Assembly (NCBI RefSeq): GCF_001425175.1
Contig: NZ_LMDV01000009.1
Span: forward strand, 335,613-399,612
DNA length: 64,000 nucleotides
Reading direction: 5' to 3'
Source: Nocardioides sp. Root1257
GTDB lineage: Bacteria; Actinomycetota; Actinomycetes; Propionibacteriales; Nocardioidaceae
The position numbers and the translations under genes were made by a program. Under the pieces are notes generated by a model. That model made no database searches, was not told the DNA's origin, and saw only the letters and a program-made list of their open reading frames with translations. The number at the start of each line of letters is the position of its first letter. The stretch's first letter is position 1. This document shows, in pieces, positions 35,817-45,819 of the stretch.

Positions 35817-38177
35817 ATGGCCACCCTGCTCCACCGACTCGGCAAGACCGCCTACCGGCGCTGGCCGTTCTTCATCGCCGGCTGGCTGGTGCTGCTCATC
35901 GCAGTCATCACCGTCGCCGCCGGCTTCTCCAAGCCCATGAGCGACGCGTTCACCATCCCGGGCATCCCGTCCGAGAAGGCCGCCGACCTCCAGTCCGAGC
36001 TCTTCCCGGGCTCCGCCGACGCCCTCGACGAGGCCTCGGTCACCGTCGTCGTCGCCGCACCGAAGGGTCACACGCTCGACGAGCCGACGTACACGAAGGC
36101 CGTCGACACCCTGGTCACCGATCTCAGCGACCTGCCGCAGATGGCGGCCGACGCCCCCATCGCGAACCCGGTCGAGGCCGCCTCGACCCAGACGCAGCAG
36201 ATCCTCGACGCCGCGGAGCAGAGCGGTACGCCGCCGTCCGAGGCGCGCGCCAACGCACAGGCCCTCTCCCCGCTGTCGAAGGACGGCCGGGTCGGCACCA
36301 TCAGCTTCACCTTCGACGTCGACAGCGTCGCCGACGTCGAGCCCGCGACCATCGACGCCCTCACCGACGTCATGGACCAGGCCCGCGACGCCGGCCTGAC
36401 GGTCGAGGCCAACGGCTCCGGCTCGCAGACCCAGGAGATGGGCGGCGGCGCCTCCGAGCTCATCGGCATCGCGATCGCGCTCGTCGTCCTGCTGCTCACC
36501 TTCGGCTCGTTCGTGGCCGCCGGGCTCCCGATCCTCAGCGCCGTCTTCGGCCTCGGGGTGGGTCTCACCGGCATCACGGCCCTGACCGCCTTCATGGACG
36601 TCAGCTCCAGCACCACGATCCTCGCGACGATGATCGGCCTCGCGGTCGGCATCGACTACACGCTCTTCATCCTGGCCCGCTACCGCACCGAACTGCACCA
36701 CACCGACGACCGCGAGGAAGCGGTCGGCATCGCCGTGGGTACGGCGGGCTCGGCGGTCGTGTTCGCCGGCCTGACCGTGCTGATCGCGCTGTCGGCGCTC
36801 TCCGTCGTCGGCATCCCGTTCCTCACCGCCATGGGCCTCGCGGCTGCGGCGACGGTGCTCATCGCCGTCCTGGTCGCCCTGACCCTGCTCCCGGCCATCC
36901 TCGGCATGCTCAAGTCGAAGGCCTTCGGCGGCAGCGTCCGTCGCTACCAGCCGAAGCGCGACGAGGACGGCCGGATCCTCAACAACGGCGTGCGGTGGGC
37001 CCGCTTCGTCGGCAAGCGGCCGGTCGCGCTCGCGCTGCTGGTCGTCGTCGGCCTCGGCGCGCTCGCCATCCCGCTCAAGGACCTGCACCTCGCGTTCCCG
37101 ACCGACAGCACCGCGTCGACCGACACCACGCAGCGCAAGGCCTCCGACCTGATGTCCGACGCGTTCGGCTCCGGAAGCCTCGGCCCGCTGCTCGCGGTCG
37201 TCGACGGCCGGGACATCGCGGACGACGACGCCCGCGGCGAGGCCTTCCAGGACGTCGCCGACTGGGCGAGCAGCCAGGACGACGTCGCCAACGCCCAGGT
37301 GGTCGCCACCAACGCCGTCCGCGACGCGGACGGCAAGGTGACCACGCCGGCCACCGGTGCGCTCGTGCAGATCACGCCGTCCTCTGGTCCGGACGACACC
37401 GCGACGGAGGGCCTGCTGAAGGACCTCCGGGACGGCCAGTCCACGATCCAGCAGCAGACCGGCACCGACATCGGGATCACGGGTCAGACCGCGATCCAGA
37501 CCGACGTGTCCGAGCGGCTCAGCGACGCGCTGCCGATCTACCTGGCCATCGTGATCGGGCTGGCGTTCATCCTGCTGATGATCGTGTTCCGCTCGATCCT
37601 GGTGCCGCTGACGGCGACCGTCGGGTTCCTGTTCAGCGTGCTCGCCACGCTGGGCGCGACGGTGCTGATCTTCCAGGAGGGCACCTTCGGCCTGATGGAG
37701 GGCCAGCCGATCGTGAGCTTCATGCCGATCTTCCTGATCGGCGTGGTCTTCGGGCTGGCCATGGACTACCAGGTCTTCCTGGTCTCGCGGATGCGCGAGG
37801 CGCACGTGCACGGCATGTCGACCCGTGAGGCGGTCGTCGACGGGTTCCGCAACAGCGCCCGCGTCGTCACCGCGGCGGCGACGATCATGACCGCCGTGTT
37901 CGCGGCGTTCATGCTCCAGGACGACGCGATCGCCAAGTCGATGGGCTTCGCCCTGGCGGCGGCCGTGGTCTTCGACGCCTTCATCGTCCGGATGGTGCTG
38001 ATCCCGGCGCTGCTCTACCTCCTCGGCGAGAAGGCCTGGTGGCTGCCGACCTGGCTCGACCGGATCCTGCCGAACGTCGACGTCGAGGGCGAGAAGCTCC
38101 AGCGTGCGCACCTGATCGGTCGCCCGCTCGAGGAGGACATGGCAGAGCTCGACGACGAGGAGTCGGTGCGGGTCTGA
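35817..38177 (+). CDS. MMPL-family (RND) membrane transporter, TetR-controlled
   Basis: 786 residues with the duplicated MMPL layout: a helix at about 15-37, an external domain to about 205, five helices with AVGIDYTLFILARYRTELHH near residue 280, a second external domain (about 400-560), and five further helices with GLAMDYQVFLVSRMREAHVH near 650. Both Asp-Tyr proton-relay motifs are intact. The C-terminal tail is acidic. ATG 35817 follows the TetR stop closely. It differs strongly from the MarR-linked MMPL, so the two are not a recent duplication. A strong hairpin terminator follows. Confidence 0.9.
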   Translation: MATLLHRLGKTAYRRWPFFIAGWLVLLIAVITVAAGFSKPMSDAFTIPGIPSEKAADLQSELFPGSADALDEASVTVVVAAPKGHTLDEPTYTKAVDTLVTDLSDLPQMAADAPIANPVEAASTQTQQILDAAEQSGTPPSEARANAQALSPLSKDGRVGTISFTFDVDSVADVEPATIDALTDVMDQARDAGLTVEANGSGSQTQEMGGGASELIGIAIALVVLLLTFGSFVAAGLPILSAVFGLGVGLTGITALTAFMDVSSSTTILATMIGLAVGIDYTLFILARYRTELHHTDDREEAVGIAVGTAGSAVVFAGLTVLIALSALSVVGIPFLTAMGLAAAATVLIAVLVALTLLPAILGMLKSKAFGGSVRRYQPKRDEDGRILNNGVRWARFVGKRPVALALLVVVGLGALAIPLKDLHLAFPTDSTASTDTTQRKASDLMSDAFGSGSLGPLLAVVDGRDIADDDARGEAFQDVADWASSQDDVANAQVVATNAVRDADGKVTTPATGALVQITPSSGPDDTATEGLLKDLRDGQSTIQQQTGTDIGITGQTAIQTDVSERLSDALPIYLAIVIGLAFILLMIVFRSILVPLTATVGFLFSVLATLGATVLIFQEGTFGLMEGQPIVSFMPIFLIGVVFGLAMDYQVFLVSRMREAHVHGMSTREAVVDGFRNSARVVTAAATIMTAVFAAFMLQDDAIAKSMGFALAAAVVFDAFIVRMVLIPALLYLLGEKAWWLPTWLDRILPNVDVEGEKLQRAHLIGRPLEEDMAELDDEESVRV

Positions 38178-38189
38178 CCCCACCTGCGC

Positions 38190-38234
38190 GGGGGCGAACC
38201 GGTCCGGTCGACATGACCAGACCAGTTCGCCCCC
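38190..38234 (+). terminator. Hairpin terminator after the MMPL gene
   Basis: GGGGGCGAACCGGTC (38190-38204) pairs with GACCAGTTCGCCCCC (38220-38234), 15 bp with one mismatch and a 15-nt loop. No U-tract follows, as is usual in high-GC actinobacteria. It starts 12 bp after the MMPL stop codon. Confidence 0.75.
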
Positions 38235-38364
38235 GAAGTCGTTGAAAACTGCACACGAACCCGCCGGAACCAGCACACTGGGCAGGCTGGGCCGAGTTCG
38301 GGCATAGGGGGGCTCCAGCGAGTTTCACCGTTCGGGCGGTGCTGAGCAGGGGGGGCCTGCCCAC

Positions 38365-41300
38365 ATGCACGGTGTTCTGGCGCGCGCGCGTCGACGTCCG
38401 TCTCTCATCCACGTCGTCGTCCTGAGCCTGGTCGGCAGCACGCTCGCGCTCGGCGCGACCCTGGCCGTCTCGGCCCCGGCCTCGGCCGCGCCGCCGGTCT
38501 CGACGCCGGCCGTGCAGCTCACCGGCGGTCCCGCGGCCTCCGTGCTCTACGGGCGCGACGTCCCGGTCTCCCTCACGGCGTCGCTGCCGGCCGGGGAGCC
38601 GAAGGGCTACAACCTCGCCTACCGCTTCGCCCTCCCCGCGGGCACGTCGTACGTCGGCGGCTCGGCCGGCACCGAGGCCGGTGAGCCGACGGTCATCGCG
38701 AACGCCCCGACCACCGGCCGGACCACCCTGATCTGGCCGAACACCTACGACCTGGTGGCCAACGCGAGCCACACGCTGGCCTTCGAGATCCACTACAACG
38801 ACACCGGCTCGGCCGGTACCCCGCGCTACGACGTCGGCGACCCCCTGCCGATCGACATGGGCGTCTACCTCTCGACCGACCCCCGCGACGAGGCCGACTT
38901 CTCCGCCCTCGGGATCCCGCAGCCCGGCACCGACAGCTACTCCGGCTTTGCCGAGAAGTCGACGAGCACGCAGCTGACCGCGATCGACATCGAGAAGTCC
39001 GAGCCGCACCCCGAGGGCGAGATCCCGCGCGGCGTCCACGACCACCAGACCGTCTACACCCTCACGCTCACCAACAACGACGTGAACCCGACCACCGGCG
39101 TCACCGTCGACGACTACCTGCCCGCCGGCCTGGAGTTCCTGGGCTGCGCAGGCACCAACGACCACAGCGCCGCCGAGGAGTACGCCGGCTCAGGCCCGAT
39201 CGTCGTCACGCAGCCGACCACGGACTGCGTCGACCCGGTGCTCGTCGAGACCGTCCAGACCGACCCCGACGGCTCGGGCCCGCTCACGACCGGCGTCTAC
39301 ACGCACGTGCGTTGGACCCACCCGGGCACCTTCGCGGCCGGCGAGGTCAAGAGGATCCGGTACGCCGCGGCGATCCCGATCCGTGAGAACACCCTGACCT
39401 GGCCCGGCGCCACGCCCGCCACGACCGGTGCCCAGACCGCGAACCTGGACAACAACTCCGGACCGGAGACGTACGACGAGCAGCCCCTGCTCAACGGCGC
39501 CATCGCCGCCGGCAGCTACCAGTCCCCCGCGACCGGCCCGAAGGCCGTCACCGACGAGGGCACGCTGCTGCGCACGGCCGAGGACATCGCGATCCAGAAG
39601 TCCAACGACAACGGCGGCCTCCAGCAGGGCGACCTGACCAGGTGGACCGTGGACCTGCAGGTCTCGGAGTACCGCTACGTGGACCACGTCGTCATCCGCG
39701 ACACCGTGCCCAACGGCCTGTGCCCGCTCGGGACGACGAACCTGACGACGGGCAACAGCGCGAGCGACGCGGAGTGCGCCCCGACGGCGGGCAAGCTGCC
39801 GAGCCAGCCGTACACGTCGGTCGACGAGCAGTCGAACGGCACCTTCGCGATCGTCTGGGACGAGTCGACCTTCCCCGCCCTGGCGCACCTCGCGCCGAGC
39901 GCCACCCGGCAGCTGACCTTCTGGACGCGCACCCGCGCCAGCTACCAGTCCGCCTTCGCCGACAGCACCCCGGTGCTCTCCAAGGACGCCGTCGCCAACA
40001 ACATCGCGACCGAGGGCGTCGACTGGGTCCGCTGCGCCCCGGCCGACCCGAGCTGTGCCGGCACCGGGGCCAAGATCGACCACGACGAGACCGACGGCGA
40101 GCTCGACTTCGACGTCTCCCAGTCGGGCAAGGCCGCTGAGGGCCCGTCGATCCTCAAGCAGGTCGCGGCGACGTACCCCGCCAGCGGGAGCTGCAACGAC
40201 CTCGCGGCCGCCGACTACGGCAAGACCGTCCCGGTCTACGGCCCCGGCGACCTCGTCTGCTGGAAGCTCCGGCTGGTCTTCCCGACCCACCTCGACACCT
40301 ACAGCCAGGACGTCTTCGACGTGCTGCCCCACTCGCTCAGCTACGTGCCGGGCACGTGGGCCGCGACGGCCAACAACGACGTCCCGCTCGGCGCGTTCGA
40401 CGACACGGCCGACGACACGGACGGCCGGCTGAGCTGGAAGATCGGCGCCGGTGACACCGACGTCGACACCGGCGGTCAGGTCTTCGAGGTCACCTTCAAG
40501 TCCATCGTGGGCTCCCCGCTCGGCCACCACTCCGGCGACGTCGAGGGCAACCTGCAGAAGTTCTCGTACCAGAACACCGCCGGCAAGGCCTTCACGCTCC
40601 GCGACAAGGTCGACTTCGCCCTCAAGCTCCCCGAGCTCGGCGTCACCAAGGCCGCCGACGACGACGAGGTCGAGGCCGGGCAGGCCGTCCACTACACGCT
40701 CGGGGTCGCGAACTCCGGCACGGCGCCCGCCGACGACGCCCGGGTCTGGGACGTGCTGCCCTCCGGCATCACCTGCGCGGACGTCGGCAGCATCAGCGAC
40801 GGCGGCACCTGCGCCACCGGTCGGATCACGTGGTCCGGGATCGACGTCGCGGCCGCCGCGACGAAGAACCTGACCTACACCCTGACCGTCCCGTCCGACG
40901 TCAGCCCGGGCGTGACCTACACGAACAACGTCGGCGTCGTCGAGTGGCGCTACGTCGGCAACGGCGGGACGTCGTACCAGCTGGTCCCGGCGAACACGAC
41001 CGTCAAGGACCCCTCGCTCCCGGCCCCCAACATGCCGGCGGCCGAGGCGACGGAGTCGATCCACACCCGCGACGCGGCCATGCTGAAGTCTCGGACCACC
41101 TCGGTGACCGAGTCCGGCAACACCGCGGCGCAGGCGACCATCGGGGAGGTCGTGACCTACACCGTCACGACGACGATCCCGAAGAACACGACGGTGTACG
41201 GCGCCACGGTGTCTGACCCGCTGGGTAGCAAGCAGACCCTGGTGCCGGGCAGCCTGTGCGTCAACGGCTGCACGCTCGACGGCGCACCGTTCGTGCCGAC

Positions 41301-44300
41301 GGAGTCGCCGGCGAACACCGTGCGCGCCACCCTGCCGTCGACGTACGCCGCGCCGGTCGCCACTGACGGCGTCCTCGTGCTGACCTTCCAGGCCACGGTG
41401 CTCGACGTCGCGGCCAACTACCGCGGCCAGTCGCTGGGCAACACCGCGACGCTGACGTACACCGACCAGGACGGTAGCGCGCACACCCGGTCCGGCTCGG
41501 TCGGCACGACGATCACCGAGCCGTCCATCACGGCCAGCAAGACCAACGGCGGCTCGACCGTCGTCTCCCCCGGTGAGACCAAGGCGTTCACGGTCTCGGT
41601 GAGCAACTCGAGCGCGGCCAACGTCTCCACCGCGCACGACCTGGTCGTCGTCGACACCGTCCCTGCGGGCACCGAGCCGGTGACCCTCAACGACGGCGGC
41701 GTCTGGAACGCCTCCGCGCGCACGATCACCTGGACCCTCGCCACTCTGGCCCCCGGGGCGACGAAGTCCTTCACCTACACGGTGCAGGTCGAGAGCCCGG
41801 CGGTCGGAGGAACGCCGTACACGAACACCGTGCTCGCGACGTCGACGAGCCTCCCGACCGCCCCGGGCGTGCGGTCCCCGTCGTCCACGGCCCCCACCGC
41901 CGGCGACTACGACGCGACCGCGCAGCGGACGCTGACGGTGGTCCTGCCCGGCGTCACCAAGAGCGTCGACAAGGCCACGGCGACCGTCGGCAGCGCCCTC
42001 ACCTGGACCGTCGGGGTGACCGTCCCGCCGAACGTCCGCTACTGGGACACGACCGTCGTCGACACCATCCCGGACGGCCTCGTCTTCGACGGGTACGGCG
42101 CCATCACGTGCACCGCCGGCTGCCCCGGCACCGACCCGGCCGTCAGCACCTTCCCGGTGACGACGAGCGGCACCAGCCAGCAGGCCGCCTGGTTCCTGGG
42201 CGACCTCGCCCCGGCGCCGCAGCAGCGGACCTACACGCTGGTGCTGAAGGGCCACGTGCTCGCGACCAAGCGCGGCGGCGGCGCCGTCACCGCGCCGGTC
42301 TCCTACACCAACCAGGCACGGGTGCGCACCAACCGCACCGACACCCTCCCGGCCGCCCCGGCGACCGTTGCGACGTCGTACTCCGACACCGCCGGCCCGG
42401 CGAGCGCGACCACTGCGGTGCGGGAGCCGGCCCTGACCATCGCGAAGTCGGCCGACAAGGGCCCGTACGTCGAGGGCGGCGACGCCGTCACCTACACGGT
42501 GAAGGTGACCAACACCGGCGCCTGGCCGGCGTACGACGTGACCGTCACCGACCAGCCCGACAGCGAGCTGACCGACGTGGTCCTGGCGACCGGCGCAGCC
42601 CAGAGCACCGACGGCTGGACCGCCGGCGACCCGGACCTGGCCTGGTTCGTCCCGGGCCCGATCGCGGCCGGCGCGAGCGTCACCTTCACGTACACGGCGA
42701 AGGTGAAGCCGGCGACCGCGCTCACCGGCGGCGACCAGGTCAAGAACACCGCCGCGGTCCCGACCTACTGGGGGGCGTCGAGCACGGAGCGCACGGCGGA
42801 CGCCGGCAACCCGTGGCGGCAGTACACCGGTCCGCAGTCGACCGTCACCCTGACGTTCGCGAAGCCGGACCTGTCGATCGTCAAGACGCCCGACAACGGC
42901 GCCGCGACGGCCGGCGAGGACGCGACGTTCACGATCAAGGTCACCAACACGGACGCGCACGCGACCGCGCACGGCGTCGTGCTGCACGACGTCCTGCCCG
43001 CCGGGCTCACCTACGTCAGCAGCTCGCCCGGCGGGACGGCGTCGGGCTCGACGATCGACTGGACGCTCGGCAACCTGGCGCCCGGCGGCTCGACGACCAT
43101 CACCGTCGTCGTGCACGTCGGCTCCGGCGTCGCGACCGGCACGACGCTGACCAACACGGCGTCCACGCACGCCGACGAGGTGCCGACCGACAAGACCGAC
43201 ACCGGCTCGCTGGTGGTCGGGACCAAGACGGACCTGACGGTCACCAAGACGGCGTCGAAGAGCACGGTCGTGGCCGGCGAGGAGCTCACCTACACGCTGA
43301 CCACCACCAACGTGGGGCCCTCCGACGCGCTCGCCTCGACCCTGACGGACACGCTGCCGTCGTACCTGCACCTGGTCTCGCTCGACGACCCGACGCGGTG
43401 CACCACGGCCGGCCAGACGATCACCTGCTCCTACGGGACGCTCAACCCCGGCGACACCCGCACGGTGCACGTGACCGTCCAGGTCGACCCGGCCCGGACG
43501 AGCCCGGCGACCAACGCCGCCGACGTCACCACGACGACCCCGGACACGCAGCCGAGCAACAACCATGCGCAGGTGACCGTCCCGGTCACCTCGGTCGCGG
43601 ACCTGTCGATCGTCAAGACGGTGAACGGGACGGACTTCGAGGGCGGCGACACCGTCACCTACACCCTCGTCGTGCGCAACGACGGACCCTCGACGGCCCA
43701 GAGCGCCACCGTCACCGACCCGCTCCCGAGCGGGGTCACGTTCGTGTCGGTGAGCCCGGCGGCCTGCGCGCAGGCGTCCGGGACCGTCACGTGCGCGTTC
43801 GGCTCGCTGGCTCCCGGCGCCGTGCGCACGGTGACGATCACGACCAAGGCCAAGGGCACCCCGGCGGTCCCGGCCACCGACACCCACGACCACCAGCTCG
43901 ACGTGTCCAAGGTCGAGCAGTACGTCTCGCTGCGGCCCGGCGAGACCCGGACCCAGGACCTCAGCTGCGCCGGAGGTGCCACCATGACCGACGGCGCCGT
44001 CGAGGTCATGAGCGTCGACCAGGGCACCGGCACCAAGGCGGACGTCGTCGTCGGCCAGGCCCGGTCCACGGCGCTCCCGACGTACCACTTCGTCGTCAGC
44101 AACACGACCACCGGACAGGCGCAGGTGAAGCTCTTCGGCACCTGCGTCGCGGCGCAGACGACCGTGGTCGACGGGCACGCGCACCCGATCACCGTGGGCT
44201 CGCTCCAGACGGTCGCGACCGGCACCCTCGCGGTCGGCCGCCACGACGTCACGATCCCCGTCGCGGCCGGCGCTCGCGGCGTCGCGCCCGGCGTCGAGGT

Positions 44301-45102
44301 CACCAGCGGCGCGGCCCGCCTGGTCGCGTCGGAGCCGGTGTCGGGCGGCTGGAGGTTCACGCTCGACGTGACGAGCCCGGCCGAGGCGACCCTCTCCCTC
44401 CGCGGCCTGCAGACCCGGACCGCGGCCGGCGGCTCGCCCGCGCACCAGCACGACCTGACGTTCCAGCACGTCGTCCGCGTGGTGTCGGTGCCCGACGGCG
44501 AGAGCGTGCAGCGGGTGTCGTGCGCGGACGGCTACAAGGGCATCGTCGCGACGTACGACGTGCCGGTCGGCGTCCTGGTGCTCGGGCACGAGCCCCAGCC
44601 GATCAACCGGGACTTCCGGCTGCTCAACACCACCGGGCACTCCGTCGACGTGACGCTCGACCTCGAGTGCCTCGCGATCCGGACCGGCCCCGCGCTCTCC
44701 GACTCGCTGACGCTCACCAACACGGCGACCGTCGCGTCGAGCACCTTCGACCCCGACCTGGCGGACAACTCCGACACCGTCACCGCGGGCCTCACGGTGG
44801 CCACCGGGACGGCCGGGGTCGCGGCGCACGCCTCGCCGATGGCCTCGACGCTGTCGGTCGGCAGCAAGGGCAGGGCGGCGACGGTGACCCTCCGGTGCTC
44901 GGCCACGGCCGACGTCTGCACCGGCACGCTGCGGCTGACGGCCAAGGTCGCCAAGCCCGGCCACCGCGCACACCGGGTCGTGATCGGCACCCGGACCTAC
45001 CGGCTCCACTCCGGTGCCCGGGTGACGGTCGACATCTTGGTCAAGCACCGCTACCACCGCGCCATCCGGCACGGCTGGGTGCGGGGCTACCGCCTCAGGT
45101 AG
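38365..45102 (+). CDS. Giant secreted DUF11-repeat surface protein
   Basis: 2245 residues. The Sec signal peptide has an Arg-rich start (ARARRRPSL), a hydrophobic core to about residue 38 and probable cleavage after SAPASA. Most of the rest is a string of DUF11/isopeptide-type beta-sandwich modules of 110-150 residues. Each has the pattern KS/KT...G..VTYT....N.G...A..V.V.D.LP.G......GT...W..G.L.PG.......V, ending in N.A.V. Clear unit starts are EKSEPHPEG, KAADDDEVEAG, KSADKGPYVEG, KTPDNGAATAG, KTASKSTVVAG and KTVNGTDFEG. The last module is interrupted by about 275 residues (43876-44700). There is no LPXTG or late membrane anchor. The C-terminus is a small basic domain ending HRYHRAIRHGWVRGYRLR, so it is secreted or non-covalently wall-bound. 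Possible adhesion or envelope-scaffold role. Confidence 0.85.
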   Translation: MHGVLARARRRPSLIHVVVLSLVGSTLALGATLAVSAPASAAPPVSTPAVQLTGGPAASVLYGRDVPVSLTASLPAGEPKGYNLAYRFALPAGTSYVGGSAGTEAGEPTVIANAPTTGRTTLIWPNTYDLVANASHTLAFEIHYNDTGSAGTPRYDVGDPLPIDMGVYLSTDPRDEADFSALGIPQPGTDSYSGFAEKSTSTQLTAIDIEKSEPHPEGEIPRGVHDHQTVYTLTLTNNDVNPTTGVTVDDYLPAGLEFLGCAGTNDHSAAEEYAGSGPIVVTQPTTDCVDPVLVETVQTDPDGSGPLTTGVYTHVRWTHPGTFAAGEVKRIRYAAAIPIRENTLTWPGATPATTGAQTANLDNNSGPETYDEQPLLNGAIAAGSYQSPATGPKAVTDEGTLLRTAEDIAIQKSNDNGGLQQGDLTRWTVDLQVSEYRYVDHVVIRDTVPNGLCPLGTTNLTTGNSASDAECAPTAGKLPSQPYTSVDEQSNGTFAIVWDESTFPALAHLAPSATRQLTFWTRTRASYQSAFADSTPVLSKDAVANNIATEGVDWVRCAPADPSCAGTGAKIDHDETDGELDFDVSQSGKAAEGPSILKQVAATYPASGSCNDLAAADYGKTVPVYGPGDLVCWKLRLVFPTHLDTYSQDVFDVLPHSLSYVPGTWAATANNDVPLGAFDDTADDTDGRLSWKIGAGDTDVDTGGQVFEVTFKSIVGSPLGHHSGDVEGNLQKFSYQNTAGKAFTLRDKVDFALKLPELGVTKAADDDEVEAGQAVHYTLGVANSGTAPADDARVWDVLPSGITCADVGSISDGGTCATGRITWSGIDVAAAATKNLTYTLTVPSDVSPGVTYTNNVGVVEWRYVGNGGTSYQLVPANTTVKDPSLPAPNMPAAEATESIHTRDAAMLKSRTTSVTESGNTAAQATIGEVVTYTVTTTIPKNTTVYGATVSDPLGSKQTLVPGSLCVNGCTLDGAPFVPTESPANTVRATLPSTYAAPVATDGVLVLTFQATVLDVAANYRGQSLGNTATLTYTDQDGSAHTRSGSVGTTITEPSITASKTNGGSTVVSPGETKAFTVSVSNSSAANVSTAHDLVVVDTVPAGTEPVTLNDGGVWNASARTITWTLATLAPGATKSFTYTVQVESPAVGGTPYTNTVLATSTSLPTAPGVRSPSSTAPTAGDYDATAQRTLTVVLPGVTKSVDKATATVGSALTWTVGVTVPPNVRYWDTTVVDTIPDGLVFDGYGAITCTAGCPGTDPAVSTFPVTTSGTSQQAAWFLGDLAPAPQQRTYTLVLKGHVLATKRGGGAVTAPVSYTNQARVRTNRTDTLPAAPATVATSYSDTAGPASATTAVREPALTIAKSADKGPYVEGGDAVTYTVKVTNTGAWPAYDVTVTDQPDSELTDVVLATGAAQSTDGWTAGDPDLAWFVPGPIAAGASVTFTYTAKVKPATALTGGDQVKNTAAVPTYWGASSTERTADAGNPWRQYTGPQSTVTLTFAKPDLSIVKTPDNGAATAGEDATFTIKVTNTDAHATAHGVVLHDVLPAGLTYVSSSPGGTASGSTIDWTLGNLAPGGSTTITVVVHVGSGVATGTTLTNTASTHADEVPTDKTDTGSLVVGTKTDLTVTKTASKSTVVAGEELTYTLTTTNVGPSDALASTLTDTLPSYLHLVSLDDPTRCTTAGQTITCSYGTLNPGDTRTVHVTVQVDPARTSPATNAADVTTTTPDTQPSNNHAQVTVPVTSVADLSIVKTVNGTDFEGGDTVTYTLVVRNDGPSTAQSATVTDPLPSGVTFVSVSPAACAQASGTVTCAFGSLAPGAVRTVTITTKAKGTPAVPATDTHDHQLDVSKVEQYVSLRPGETRTQDLSCAGGATMTDGAVEVMSVDQGTGTKADVVVGQARSTALPTYHFVVSNTTTGQAQVKLFGTCVAAQTTVVDGHAHPITVGSLQTVATGTLAVGRHDVTIPVAAGARGVAPGVEVTSGAARLVASEPVSGGWRFTLDVTSPAEATLSLRGLQTRTAAGGSPAHQHDLTFQHVVRVVSVPDGESVQRVSCADGYKGIVATYDVPVGVLVLGHEPQPINRDFRLLNTTGHSVDVTLDLECLAIRTGPALSDSLTLTNTATVASSTFDPDLADNSDTVTAGLTVATGTAGVAAHASPMASTLSVGSKGRAATVTLRCSATADVCTGTLRLTAKVAKPGHRAHRVVIGTRTYRLHSGARVTVDILVKHRYHRAIRHGWVRGYRLR

Positions 45103-45129
45103 CCCTCGGACGCACGCTCGCGACCGCCG

Positions 45130-45615
45130 TCAGGTGGCGAGCGTGCGCTCCAGGTCGCCCGCGATCTTCTCGGGCTTGGTGGTCGGCGCGTAGCGCGCGA
45201 TGACGCGGCCGTCGCGACCGACCAGGAACTTGGTGAAGTTCCACTTCACCTTGTCGCTCCCCAGCAGGCCCCGCTTCTCCGACCGCAGCCACCGGAAGAG
45301 TGGGTGCGCGTCGTCGCCGTTCACGTCGATCTTGGAGAACAGCGGGAAGGTGACCCCGAAGTTGCGCTCGCAGAAGCCCTGGATCTCGGCCTCGTCCCCC
45401 GGCTCCTGGTGACCGAACTGGTCGCACGGGAAGCCGAGCACCGAGAAGCCTCGGCCCGCGAAGTCGTCCTGGAGCTTCTGGAGGCCCTGGTACTGCGGTG
45501 TGAACCCGCACTGCGAGGCGGTGTTGACGATCAGCACCACCTCGCCGTCGTACGCCGAGAGGTCGACCTCGGCACCGTCGATGCCGGTGGCCGTGAAGTC
45601 CGCGAGTGTCGTCAT
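45130..45615 (-). CDS. Glutathione-peroxidase-family thiol peroxidase
   Basis: 161 residues. It reduces hydroperoxides, in actinobacteria most likely with thioredoxin or mycothiol rather than glutathione. The catalytic Cys replaces selenocysteine in NTASQCGFTPQYQGL. The resolving Cys is in VLGFPCDQFGHQEPG, with the catalytic Gln, Trp and Asn of the family in Gln-containing and KWNFTKFLVGRDG segments. I use ATG 45615 (MTTLADFTATGIDG) rather than the longer frame, which would add a poorly conserved 28-residue start. It converges on the DUF11 gene. Confidence 0.91.
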   Translation of the reverse strand: MTTLADFTATGIDGAEVDLSAYDGEVVLIVNTASQCGFTPQYQGLQKLQDDFAGRGFSVLGFPCDQFGHQEPGDEAEIQGFCERNFGVTFPLFSKIDVNGDDAHPLFRWLRSEKRGLLGSDKVKWNFTKFLVGRDGRVIARYAPTTKPEKIAGDLERTLAT

Positions 45616-45819
45616 GCCGGCAGCCTCCCCCCGTGGGTCTCCGCGAATCCCTGGACTGCGTGGCCTGGACCACGTTTCGGCGTCGGTCCGGGCGGACACC
45701 TTCTGGGCATGACGGTCGAGTCCGAGGTGATGGTCGCGTTGATGACGTTCGTCCTGCTCGCGCCCACGTTGATGGTCGCGGTGCTCGTGTCCGGGCTCTC
45801 CCGTCGCGGCGGCGTCGCC

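Noticed and set aside
39190..45072. A 1960-codon open frame antisense to the DUF11-repeat gene
   Set aside because: Its product is a Gly/Arg/Val/Asp-rich string with no domain or motif. Long stop-free antisense frames are expected opposite GC-biased codons. The + strand frame has a signal peptide and recognisable repeats.
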